The notes under the pieces: generated by a model | Databases searched by the model: none | Seen by the model: only the letters and a program-made list of their open reading frames with translations | What the model was told of the DNA's origin: nothing | In this document: piece after piece, positions 9,039 to 16,717 of the stretch | Position numbering within the stretch: position 1 is the stretch's first letter | How the letters are laid out: every line of letters begins with the position of its first letter | Program-made: the position numbers and the translations under genes | Assembly: GCA_963760405.1 (NCBI GenBank) | Contig: CAVXCV010000010.1 | Span: 372,001-436,000 of the forward strand | Origin: RYN-230 sp963760405 | GTDB taxonomy: Bacteria; Actinomycetota; Actinomycetes; Streptosporangiales; Streptosporangiaceae | Direction: 5' to 3' | Length of the DNA: 64,000 nt

Positions 9039-11008
9039 TGCCCACGGACGAGCGCTACCAGTGGGTGGCCTTGGCCAACACGACCGCCGCCATGTTTATG
9101 GCCACGCTGGACGGCTCGATCGTGATCATCGCGCTGCCAGCGATCTTCCGCGGTATCCACCTGGATCCGCTGGCGCCGGGCAACATCTCCTACCTGCTGT
9201 GGATGATCATGGGATACCGGCTGGTCCAGGCCGTGCTCGTGGTCAGCCTGGGCCGCCTCGGCGACATGTTCGGCCGGGTCAAGATCTACAACGCGGGATT
9301 CGCGGTGTTCACCGCGGCTTCGATCCTGCTTTCGTTCGATCCTTTCCAGGGCGGGCATGGCGCGCTGTGGCTGATCGGCTGGCGGGTACTCCAGGCCGTC
9401 GGCGGGTCCATGCTCATGGCCAACTCGGCCGCGATCCTGACCGACGCGTTCCCGGCCGAGCGGCGGGGCTTCGCGCTGGGCACCAACCAGGTGGCCGGCC
9501 TGGCCGGCCAGTTCGTCGGCCTGGTCGCCGGGGGCCTGCTGGCCACGATCGACTGGCGCGCGGTGTTCTGGGTCAACGTGCCGGTCGGCGTGTTCGGCAC
9601 GCTGTGGGCCTACCGCAAGCTCCGGGACAACGGCGCCCGCAACCCCGGCCGGATCGACTGGTGGGGCAACGTCACGTTCGCCGTCGGCCTGAGTGCCGCC
9701 CTGATCGGCATCACCGTCGGTATCCAGCCGTACGGGCACGACAGCATGGGCTGGGAGAACCCGGCGGTCCTCGGACTGCTGATCGGGGGCGCCGCCCTGC
9801 TCGCGGTGTTCGTGGTGATCGAGACCAGGATCGCCGATCCGATGTTCCAGCTCAGCCTGTTCCGCATCCGGGCCTTCACCGCCGGCAGCATCGCGGGGTT
9901 CGTGGTCGCCATCGCCCGCGGCGGCATGCAGTTCATGCTCATCGTCTGGCTGCAGGGCATCTGGCTGCCGCTGCACGGCTACAACTACAGCGACACCCCC
10001 CTGTGGGCCGGGATCTTCCTGCTCCCGCTGACCGCGGGCTTCCTGATCTCGGGGCCGGTCTCGGGCACTCTGTCCGACCGGTTCGGCTCACGCGGTCTTG
10101 CGACCGCCGGGATGATCGTGTTCGGCGGCAGCTTCATCGGCCTGATGCTGCTCCCCGTGAACTTCCCCTACTGGGCCTTTGCCGCGCTCATCGCCGTGAA
10201 CGGGATCGGCAGCGGCATGTTCGCGGCCCCCAACTCCTCCTCGATCATGAGCAGCGTCCCGGCCCGGCACCGCGGCGCGGCGTCAGGCATGCGCTCCACC
10301 TTCCAGAACTCCGGCACGGCCCTGTCGATCGGGGTGTTCTTCTCCCTGATGATCGCCGGGCTGGCGAGCACCCTGCCGGACACGCTGACCAGCGGGCTGC
10401 AGCGGCACGGCGTGCCCGCGGGCGTCGCTCATCAGGTCGGCGCGCTGCCGCCAGTGTCGTCGCTGTTCGCCGCGGTTCTCGGGGTGAACCCGATGCGGCA
10501 CCTGCTGGCGTCGAGGGGCGCGCTGGCCTCGCTGCCCGCCGCGGCCCAGCGGTTCCTCACCGGCCGGGAGTTCTTCCCAGAGCTCATCTCCGGGCCGTTC
10601 CACCACGGCCTGGTGGTGGTGTTCGCGGTAGCCGCCGTCCTGGCCGCACTGGCCGCCGTGGCGTCGCTGCTGCGCGGCGGCCGTTACGTACCGCCCGCCG
10701 CGGCGCCCAAGCCGTCCACCGCACCGGAGCCGTCCACCGCACCAGAGGCGTCCACCGCACCGGAGCCGTCCAGCACCCAGGCGAAACCGCACGGCACCCC
10801 GACGAAAGAGGAACTCCATGGCCCTGACCACAATGGACACACCGCGCGCGCCGCGCATAAGCACGGCTACCACGTGGTCCGCGCCACCGACGCGATGACC
10901 GACGTCGACGCGGCCGCGCACGCCAACAGCGTCGAGCGGATCTTCCCCCGGCTCGGCGAGACGGCCACGACCGCCGAAATCATCGAGATGCTCGGGAAAA
11001 CCCGCTGA
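9038..11008 (+). CDS. DHA2 (14-helix) MFS drug exporter with aberrant C-terminal extension
   Basis: 656 codons. The first helix has the DHA2-type motif MATLDGSIVIIALPAI, then GYRLVQAVLVVSLGRLGDMFGR (motif A) and a helix-5-like ALGTNQVAGLAGQFVG. About 14 hydrophobic helices end near residue 550. A Pro/Thr/Ala tail follows, built from three 18-bp repeats (10712-10765; unit PSTAPE). The final roughly 60 residues are not transporter: they match the C-terminus of isochorismatase-family hydrolases. The original stop has been lost by a deletion that fused the transporter to that remnant. The exporter domain is intact and likely functional in efflux. Confidence 0.85.
   Translation: MPTDERYQWVALANTTAAMFMATLDGSIVIIALPAIFRGIHLDPLAPGNISYLLWMIMGYRLVQAVLVVSLGRLGDMFGRVKIYNAGFAVFTAASILLSFDPFQGGHGALWLIGWRVLQAVGGSMLMANSAAILTDAFPAERRGFALGTNQVAGLAGQFVGLVAGGLLATIDWRAVFWVNVPVGVFGTLWAYRKLRDNGARNPGRIDWWGNVTFAVGLSAALIGITVGIQPYGHDSMGWENPAVLGLLIGGAALLAVFVVIETRIADPMFQLSLFRIRAFTAGSIAGFVVAIARGGMQFMLIVWLQGIWLPLHGYNYSDTPLWAGIFLLPLTAGFLISGPVSGTLSDRFGSRGLATAGMIVFGGSFIGLMLLPVNFPYWAFAALIAVNGIGSGMFAAPNSSSIMSSVPARHRGAASGMRSTFQNSGTALSIGVFFSLMIAGLASTLPDTLTSGLQRHGVPAGVAHQVGALPPVSSLFAAVLGVNPMRHLLASRGALASLPAAAQRFLTGREFFPELISGPFHHGLVVVFAVAAVLAALAAVASLLRGGRYVPPAAAPKPSTAPEPSTAPEASTAPEPSSTQAKPHGTPTKEELHGPDHNGHTARAAHKHGYHVVRATDAMTDVDAAAHANSVERIFPRLGETATTAEIIEMLGKTR
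10818..11008 (+). pseudogene. Isochorismatase-family hydrolase remnant with internal deletion
   Basis: At 10818, AAGAGGAACTCC precedes an ATG opening MALTTMDTPRA, like the usual MALTT-D start of many isochorismatase-family proteins. After about 15 codons the sequence jumps, in another frame, to DAMTDVDAAAHANSVERIFP followed by RLGETATTAEIIEML, the typical end of the same family. The catalytic core of roughly 120 codons or more is absent. The C-terminal part is in frame with the upstream transporter. Family assignment of the tail is from memory of family sequences. Confidence 0.6.
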
Positions 11009-11051
11009 GCATCCGCCCAGCCAGCCTGCCCTACAGCGGAGTCTTGTCAGC

Positions 11052-11072
11052 TAGTTTGTAAGTTACTAACTA
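11052..11072. promoter_or_regulatory. 21-bp near-perfect palindrome
   Basis: TAGTT-T-GTAA-G-TTAC-T-AACTA is symmetric apart from one T/T pair and the centre. It is AT-rich in a GC-rich setting and lies between the ends of two convergent genes, just past the isochorismatase remnant. It resembles a TetR/MarR-type operator rather than a terminator and may be left from a deleted promoter. Confidence 0.4.
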
Positions 11073-11077
11073 CCTGA

Positions 11078-11908
11078 TCAGCTGGCGGTGCGCCGCACCG
11101 CCGCGGGGCTGCCCTCGTCCGCCTGGACGGTGTGCTCGAAGGCGTACCGGTCGGCCCGGTACACGTGCGAGCCGTACTCGATGCCGCGGCCCTCCGCGTT
11201 CCACGCGGTCCGGGTCATCGTGAGCACGGCCGCGCCGCGCTTCAGGCCGAGCGTTCCCGCTTCCTCCGCGGTGGCCACCCGCGCGCCGATGACCTCGCTG
11301 GCGGTGGTTGGCACCGCCGCCGCGGCGCGCAGCAGCTCGTACAGGCCGTGCCGGTTCAGGTCGGCCCGGGCCAGCCGGGCGATGTGCACCGGCACCAGGT
11401 TGTGCATCAGGGCCAGCGGCTGGCCGTCGGCGTACCGCAGCCGCCTGATGCTGGTGACCTCGGTGCGCGGTGGGATGCGCAGGGCAGGCGCGATCATGTC
11501 CGAGGCCGGGATCACCTGGAAGGACAGCACCTCGGAGCGCGGCTGCCGGCCGGCCTTGGCCAGGTCCTCGTACAGGCTGGTCAGCTCGACCGGCCGGAGC
11601 ACCTCACGCAGCACCACCTCAGTGCCGAATCCTGGCTTGCGGAAGACCAGGCCCCGGTCCACCAGGTGCTGCATGGCCCGGCGCATGGTCGGCCGGGAGA
11701 TGCCCAGCCGCTCGGCCAGCCGCACCTCGTTCTCGATCCGGGCGCCGACCGGCAGGTCGCCGGCGGCGATCAGCTCCTCCAGCCGCCCGGCCACCACGGC
11801 ATGCAGCGGCATCGGGCCGGACCGGTCACCGAGGGCCACCCGGAGATCTGCCACTGCCTCGTCCCACGTCATCCCGGCCCGCGCCCCTCTCCGTGTCTGC
11901 TGGGCCAC
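11078..11908 (-). CDS. GntR/HutC family regulator of the iol cluster
   Basis: 276 residues: an N-terminal winged helix (LPVGARIENEVRLAERLGIS, then RPTMRRAMQHLVDRGLVFRK) and a C-terminal UTRA ligand domain (TEVTSIRRLRYADGQPLALM, and a late GTLGLKRGAAVLTMTRTAW). It is divergent from iolC, the same arrangement as the GntR-type IolR of Corynebacterium, so it probably represses inositol genes and responds to a pathway intermediate. Start is GTG 11908 by longest reading; ATG 11872 is a good alternative. A palindrome lies 10 bp upstream. Confidence 0.85.
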   Translation of the reverse strand: MAQQTRRGARAGMTWDEAVADLRVALGDRSGPMPLHAVVAGRLEELIAAGDLPVGARIENEVRLAERLGISRPTMRRAMQHLVDRGLVFRKPGFGTEVVLREVLRPVELTSLYEDLAKAGRQPRSEVLSFQVIPASDMIAPALRIPPRTEVTSIRRLRYADGQPLALMHNLVPVHIARLARADLNRHGLYELLRAAAAVPTTASEVIGARVATAEEAGTLGLKRGAAVLTMTRTAWNAEGRGIEYGSHVYRADRYAFEHTVQADEGSPAAVRRTAS

Positions 11909-11917
11909 GTTGCTGCT

Positions 11918-11932
11918 AGGACAGTTTGTCCT
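11918..11932. promoter_or_regulatory. Palindrome AGGACA-GTT-TGTCCT, candidate GntR operator
   Basis: A perfect 6-3-6 inverted repeat in the gntR-iolC intergenic region, immediately upstream of the gntR start. A -35-like TTGACT for iolC lies about 10 bp away at 11942-11947. Position fits a shared operator controlling both directions. Confidence 0.5.
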
Positions 11933-11971
11933 TACAAAGGCTTGACTTGATAGTCTCGCAGGTATCTGATG

Positions 11972-12004
11972 TTACCGGGCGCCGCCGTCAAAAGCGCCCG
12001 GTAA
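11972..12004 (+). promoter_or_regulatory. Strong hairpin in the iolC leader
   Basis: TTACCGGGCGC and GCGCCCGGTAA form a perfect 11-bp stem with an 11-base loop. It lies after the presumed iolC promoter and about 60 bp before the GTG start. No U-run follows, so it is not a standard terminator. It could be a second protein site or an RNA element affecting leader stability or attenuation. Confidence 0.55.
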
Positions 12005-12062
12005 ATTCGTGACATTCAGGCAACTCCGTGCCGGGGCCCCGCCGCCGGGGAAGGAGCTCCCA

Positions 12063-13040
12063 GTGGCCGGCGATGGCGGGCACTTCGAGGTGCTGACCAT
12101 GGGTCGCATCAGCGTGGACATCTACCCACTGCAGGTCGGGCGGTCGCTGCGCGAGGTCGAGACGTTCGGCAAGTACCTCGGCGGCAGCCCCACGAATGTG
12201 GCGGTCGCCGCGGCCCGCTACGGGCGGCGGTCAGCGGTGATCACCAGGACCGGCGCGGACCCGTTCGGCGACTTCCTGCACGACGCGCTGCGCCGGTACC
12301 ACGTGGATGACCGGTTCGTATCCGCTGTGCCGGGGCTGCCGACCCCGATCGCGTTCTGCGAGATCTTCCCGCCGGACGATTTCCCGCTGTACTTCTACCG
12401 CTTCCCCACCGCGCCGGATCTGCAGATCAGCCCGGATGAGCTGGACCTCGGCGCGATCCGGGAGGCCGATGTCTTCTGGGTCACGGTGACCGGCCTGTCC
12501 GAGGAGCCCAGCCGCAGCGCCACCCTGCGCGCGCTGGCCGAGCGCGGCCGGTCCAGGGTGACCGTGCTGGACCTCGACTACCGGCCGATGTTCTGGTCCT
12601 CCCGGGAGGAGGCGCGTGTGTGGGTCACCGAGGCACTGGCCCATGCCACCGTCGCCGTGGGGAACCTGGACGAATGCGAGACGGCCGTCGGCGTCCGCGA
12701 GCCGCACGCGGCCGCACGCGCCCTGCACGCGGCCGGGGTCTCGCTGGCCGTGGTCAAGCAAGGCCCGGCCGGGGTGCTGGCCTGCGACGGCCAGCAGCTG
12801 GTCGAGGTGCCGCCTGCGCCGGTCGAGGTGATCAACGGGCTTGGCGCGGGTGACGCGTTCGGCGGTGCGCTGTGCCACGGCCTGCTCTCCGGCTGGAGCC
12901 TGGACACCGTGCTGCGCTTCTGCAACGCCGCCGGGGCCATCGTGGCCTCCCGCCTGGCCTGCGCCGACGCCATGCCCACCGCGGATGAGGTGGGCGCCAA
13001 GCTGGCGCAGACCGCGCGGCAGGAGACGCCGCATGCGTGA
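12063..13040 (+). CDS. iolC: 5-dehydro-2-deoxygluconokinase IolC
   Basis: 325 residues, PfkB/ribokinase fold. N-terminal GRISVDIYPLQVGRSLREVE and GKYLGGSPTNVAVAAARYG form the substrate site; C-terminal VINGLGAGDAFGGALCHGLL is the second PfkB signature with the catalytic Asp in GAGD. It phosphorylates 2-deoxy-5-keto-gluconate in myo-inositol breakdown. Start chosen at GTG 12063 because AAGGAG lies 6 bases upstream; the open frame extends to 12009 through the leader without a ribosome site. First gene of the iol operon; its end overlaps a 31-bp tandem duplication. Confidence 0.92.
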   Translation: MAGDGGHFEVLTMGRISVDIYPLQVGRSLREVETFGKYLGGSPTNVAVAAARYGRRSAVITRTGADPFGDFLHDALRRYHVDDRFVSAVPGLPTPIAFCEIFPPDDFPLYFYRFPTAPDLQISPDELDLGAIREADVFWVTVTGLSEEPSRSATLRALAERGRSRVTVLDLDYRPMFWSSREEARVWVTEALAHATVAVGNLDECETAVGVREPHAAARALHAAGVSLAVVKQGPAGVLACDGQQLVEVPPAPVEVINGLGAGDAFGGALCHGLLSGWSLDTVLRFCNAAGAIVASRLACADAMPTADEVGAKLAQTARQETPHA

Positions 13041-13080
13041 AGTCCCAGGGCAGGAGGCGCCGCATGCGTGAGGTCCAGCT
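13020..13080 (+). repeat. 31-bp tandem duplication of an SD-plus-start region
   Basis: Copies at 13020-13050 and 13051-13080 both contain CAGGAG, CGCCGCATGCGTGA and GTCC. In the first copy ATG CGT opens only a 12-codon peptide that ends at the second copy; in the second copy ATG 13064 opens the real gene. The length is not a multiple of three. The original arrangement was probably an ATGCGTGA overlap with the iolC stop. Confidence 0.85.
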
Positions 13081-13936
13081 GAAGTACCTGCTTGATACCC
13101 GGGCGCACCGGCCGGAAGCGATCGCCGCGGCTGCGGCCAGGCGCCGGGCCCGGTCGCTGACCGGTGAGCACGGCCGCCTGATGATCATCGCGGCTGATCA
13201 CCCCGCCCGCGGCGCGATCAGCGCGGGCGGCCAGCCGCTGGCCATGGCGGACCGCGGGGAGCTGCTGGGCCGGCTGTGCACCGCCCTGTCCCGGCCGGGG
13301 GTCAACGGGGTGCTGGCCACCCCGGACATCCTGGAGGACCTGCTGCTGCTCGGTGCCCTGGACGGGAAGGTGGTGATCGGGTCGATGAACCGGGGCGGCC
13401 TGGCCGGCACGGTCTTCGAGATCGACGACCGGTTCACCGCCTATGACGCGGCGAGCATCGCCGCGGCCGGGTTCGACGGCGGCAAGATGCTGATCCGGAT
13501 CGACCCGGCCGACCCGGCCACCGCGCCCACCCTGCAGGCCTGCGGTGCCGCCGTGACCGAGCTGGCGCAGCACCGGCTGATGGCGATGATCGAGCCGTTC
13601 CTCGCGCACCGGACGGGCGGCCGGGTCCGCAACGACCTGTCCCCGGAAGCCATGATCCGCGCCATCACGGTCGCGTCCGGCCTGGGTACCACCTCCGCCT
13701 ACACCTGGCTGAAAGTGCCGTGCGTGGCCGACATGGAACGGGTGATGGCCGCCTCGACCCTGCCCGCGCTCATCCTCGGCGGTGAGGTCGCCGCCGACCA
13801 GGCCTCCGCGTTCGCGGCCTGGCGGCAGGCCCTCCAGCTGCCCACCGTGCAGGGCCTGGTGATCGGGCGCTCGCTGCTCTACCCGCCCGGCGGCTCGGTC
13901 GCCGCGGCCGTTGACGCCGCCGTGGACTTGCTATGA
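13064..13936 (+). CDS. Cgl0159-like class I aldolase (beta/alpha-barrel), inositol cluster
   Basis: 290 residues. The protein has GRLMIIAADHPARGAISAGG near the start, GVLATPDILEDLLLLG, GSMNRGGLAGTVFEIDDRF, the barrel lysine in GGKMLIRID and a C-terminal GLVIGRSLLYPPGG. It belongs to the family found next to iolC in Corynebacterium, thought to act as the aldolase for phosphorylated deoxy-keto-gluconate in place of IolJ. Start ATG 13064 has GGAGG upstream. It overlaps iolB by four bases (ATGA), indicating coupled translation. Confidence 0.85.
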   Translation: MREVQLKYLLDTRAHRPEAIAAAAARRRARSLTGEHGRLMIIAADHPARGAISAGGQPLAMADRGELLGRLCTALSRPGVNGVLATPDILEDLLLLGALDGKVVIGSMNRGGLAGTVFEIDDRFTAYDAASIAAAGFDGGKMLIRIDPADPATAPTLQACGAAVTELAQHRLMAMIEPFLAHRTGGRVRNDLSPEAMIRAITVASGLGTTSAYTWLKVPCVADMERVMAASTLPALILGGEVAADQASAFAAWRQALQLPTVQGLVIGRSLLYPPGGSVAAAVDAAVDLL

Positions 13937-14802
13937 GCGCGGCCGCGCTGTCCCCGCTGGTGCGCCGGGGCGTGACCGGTACTGGCCGGTACCTCACCCA
14001 GATCACCCCGGAGTCGGCGGGCTGGGCCTACAGCGGCCTGCGGATCGTGGAGCTGCCGCCCGGCGGCAGCCTCGAGCTGGAAACCGGCCCGGAGGAGATG
14101 ATCGTGCTGCCGCTGGCCGGGGCGGCCACCGTGGACTGCGACGGCCAGCAGTTCGCGCTGCGCGGCCGCAGCAGCGTGTTCGACCGGGTCACCGATTTCG
14201 CCTACCTGCCCAGGGATGCCGACGTGGTGCTGTCCGCCGCGGCGGGCGGCCGGTTCGCGCTGCCGTCGGCCCGGGCGGGCCGCCGCCTCGAGGCGCGCTA
14301 CGGGGCGGCTGAGGATGTCCCGGTCGAGCTGCGCGGCGCGGGCCAGGCCAGCCGGCAGGTGAACAACTTCTGCTCGCCGGAGGCCTTCCCGGCCGACCGG
14401 CTGATCGCGGTGGAGGTGCTGACGCCCGGCGGGAACTGGTCCTCCTACCCGCCGCACAAGCACGACGAGGCGACCGCGGCCGAATCGCAGCTGGAGGAGA
14501 TCTACTACTTCGAAGTGGCCGGCGAGGGCCTCGCCTACCAGCGGGTCTACGGGTCCGGGCCGGGCAAGGAGATCGACGTCTGCGCCGAGGTCGGCACCGG
14601 CGACGTGGTACTGATCCCGTACGGCTACCACGGGCCGTCCATGGCCGCGCCGGGCTACGACCTCTACTACCTGAATGTGATGGGCGGCCCCGGTGAGCGG
14701 GTGTGGCGGTTCTGCGACGACCCCGAGCACGCCTGGATCCGGTCCAGCTGGGCCGGTACCGAGATCGATCCGCGGCTGCCCCTGACATCTGCCGGAGGTT
14801 AA
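13933..14802 (+). CDS. iolB: 5-deoxy-glucuronate isomerase IolB
   Basis: 289 residues, bicupin. The metal-binding cupin motif is in SYPPHKHDEATAAESQLEEIYY, with the two His, the Glu and a later His in YGYHGPSMAAPG. The end VWRFCDDPEHAWIRSSW is usual for IolB. It converts 5-deoxy-glucuronate to 2-deoxy-5-keto-gluconate. ATGA overlap with the preceding aldolase; iolD begins 2 bases after its stop. Confidence 0.93.
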   Translation: MSAAALSPLVRRGVTGTGRYLTQITPESAGWAYSGLRIVELPPGGSLELETGPEEMIVLPLAGAATVDCDGQQFALRGRSSVFDRVTDFAYLPRDADVVLSAAAGGRFALPSARAGRRLEARYGAAEDVPVELRGAGQASRQVNNFCSPEAFPADRLIAVEVLTPGGNWSSYPPHKHDEATAAESQLEEIYYFEVAGEGLAYQRVYGSGPGKEIDVCAEVGTGDVVLIPYGYHGPSMAAPGYDLYYLNVMGGPGERVWRFCDDPEHAWIRSSWAGTEIDPRLPLTSAGG

Positions 14803-14804
14803 CG

Positions 14805-16706
14805 ATGACTGAGCCCACCCCCCGGCCCGGCGGCCCGCGGCGGCTCACGGTCGGCCAGGCGCTGGTGCAGTTCCTGGCCCAGCAGTACAGCGAGCGGGAC
14901 GGCCGCGAGCAGCGGCTGATCCCCGGCTGCTTCGGCATCTTCGGGCACGGCAACGTGGCTGGCGTCGGCCAGGCGCTGCTCGAGGCCGCTCAGACGGGTA
15001 GCGCGGACCTGCCGTACTACCTGGCCCGGAACGAGCAGGCCATGGTGCACGCGGCGACCGGGTTCGCCCGGATGCGCAACCGGCTGCAGGCCATGGCCTG
15101 CACCGCGTCGATCGGGCCCGGCTCGACGAACATGCTCACTGGCGCTGCGCTGGCCACCATCAACCGCATCCCGGTGCTGCTGCTGCCCAGCGACCTGTTC
15201 GCCACCCGGGTGGCCAGCCCGGTGCTGCAGGAACTGGAGGTCCCCGGCTCGCTGGACGTGTCAGTCAACGACGCGTTCCGGCCGCTGTCGGTGTTCTTCG
15301 ACCGGGTCTACCGGCCCGAGCAGCTGCCGTCCGCGCTGCTGTCGGCGATGCGGGCGCTGACCGATCCGGCGGCCGCAGGCGCGGTCACCCTCGCGCTGCC
15401 GCAGGACGTTCAGGCGGAAGCGTTCGACTGGCCGGAGGAGCTGTTCGGCAAGCGGGTCTGGCACGTGGCCCGGCTCGCGCCCGACCCGGCGGCGGTGACC
15501 CGCGCGGCTGAGGTGATCCGGGCCGCACGGCGCCCGCTGATCGTGGCCGGCGGCGGCGTGCTGTACGCCGAGGCGCAGGATGCCCTGCGCGAGTTGGCCG
15601 AGGCCACCGGCATCCCGGTCGGCGACACCCAGGCGGGCAAGGGCGCGCTGTCCTGGGATCATCCGCAGGCCGTCGGGGGGGTGGGCGCCACCGGATCCGC
15701 GGCCGCGAACGCGCTGGCCGTCGGCGCCGACGTGGTCGTCGGCATCGGCACCCGGTACTCCGACTTCACCACCGCGTCGCGCACGGCGTTCCGCGATCCG
15801 GGGGTCCGCTTCGTCAACCTGAACGTGGCCACGTTCGACGCCGCGAAGCACTCCGGCGTGCAGGTCGTCGCGGACGCCCGGGCCAGCCTCGGCGCGCTGG
15901 CCGGGGCGCTGGCCGGCTACCACGTGGCCGCGGACTACGCCGCGCGCTACCAGGGCCTGGTGGCGGACTGGAACCAGGTGACCGAGCGCGCCTATCACCT
16001 TGGCCACCAGCCGCTGCCCGCGCAGACCGAAGTGATCGGGGCGGTCCAGGACGTCATCGGGCCGCGTGACGTCATCGTCCAGGCGGCCGGCAGCCTGCCG
16101 GGTGACCTGCAGATGCTGTGGCGGGCCCGGGACCCGAAGGCCTACCACGTCGAGTACGGCTACTCCTGCATGGGGTATGAGATCGCGGGCGCGCTCGGCA
16201 TCAAGATGGCCGCTCCGGACCGGGAGGTCGTCGCGCTGGTCGGCGACGGCTCCTACCTGATGATGGCGCAGGAGATCGTCACCGCGGTGGCCGAGGGCAT
16301 CAAGCTCGTCATCGTCCTGATCGACAACCACGGCTTTTCCAGTATCGGATCGCTGTCGGAGAGCCTCGGCTCGCAGCGGTTCGGCACCCAGTACCGCTAC
16401 CGGAATCCCGGTTCGGGCCTGCTCGACGGCGACTACCTGCCGGTGGACCTGGCCGCGAACGCGGAGAGCCTGGGCGCGGACGTGCTGCGCACGCACACGA
16501 TCGATGAGTTCCGGGTGGCCCTGGCCAAGGCGAGGGACGCGCAGCGGACCACGGTGGTGCACATCGAGACCGACCCGCTGGCGCCGGTGCCCTCGCCGGA
16601 TAGCTGGTGGGACGTGCCGGTCGCGCAGACCGCGGCGCTGGACAGCACCCGGACCGCCCGGCGTGCCTACGAGCAGGCGAAACGCGCGCAGCGCGGCTAT
16701 CTGTGA
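14805..16706 (+). CDS. iolD: 3D-(3,5/4)-trihydroxycyclohexane-1,2-dione acylhydrolase IolD
   Basis: 633 residues, a thiamine diphosphate enzyme. The N-terminal PYR domain reads LTVGQALVQFLAQQYSERDG with the catalytic Glu in the ARNEQAMVHAATGFAR region. The C-terminal PP domain carries the ThDP/Mg motif VALVGDGSYLMMAQEI ending in LIDNHGFSSIG. It opens the ring of the dione in inositol catabolism. Start ATG 14805 follows CGGAGGT; the upstream in-frame extension overlaps iolB and is not used. Confidence 0.94.
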   Translation: MTEPTPRPGGPRRLTVGQALVQFLAQQYSERDGREQRLIPGCFGIFGHGNVAGVGQALLEAAQTGSADLPYYLARNEQAMVHAATGFARMRNRLQAMACTASIGPGSTNMLTGAALATINRIPVLLLPSDLFATRVASPVLQELEVPGSLDVSVNDAFRPLSVFFDRVYRPEQLPSALLSAMRALTDPAAAGAVTLALPQDVQAEAFDWPEELFGKRVWHVARLAPDPAAVTRAAEVIRAARRPLIVAGGGVLYAEAQDALRELAEATGIPVGDTQAGKGALSWDHPQAVGGVGATGSAAANALAVGADVVVGIGTRYSDFTTASRTAFRDPGVRFVNLNVATFDAAKHSGVQVVADARASLGALAGALAGYHVAADYAARYQGLVADWNQVTERAYHLGHQPLPAQTEVIGAVQDVIGPRDVIVQAAGSLPGDLQMLWRARDPKAYHVEYGYSCMGYEIAGALGIKMAAPDREVVALVGDGSYLMMAQEIVTAVAEGIKLVIVLIDNHGFSSIGSLSESLGSQRFGTQYRYRNPGSGLLDGDYLPVDLAANAESLGADVLRTHTIDEFRVALAKARDAQRTTVVHIETDPLAPVPSPDSWWDVPVAQTAALDSTRTARRAYEQAKRAQRGYL

Positions 16707-16717
16707 AGCGAGGAACG

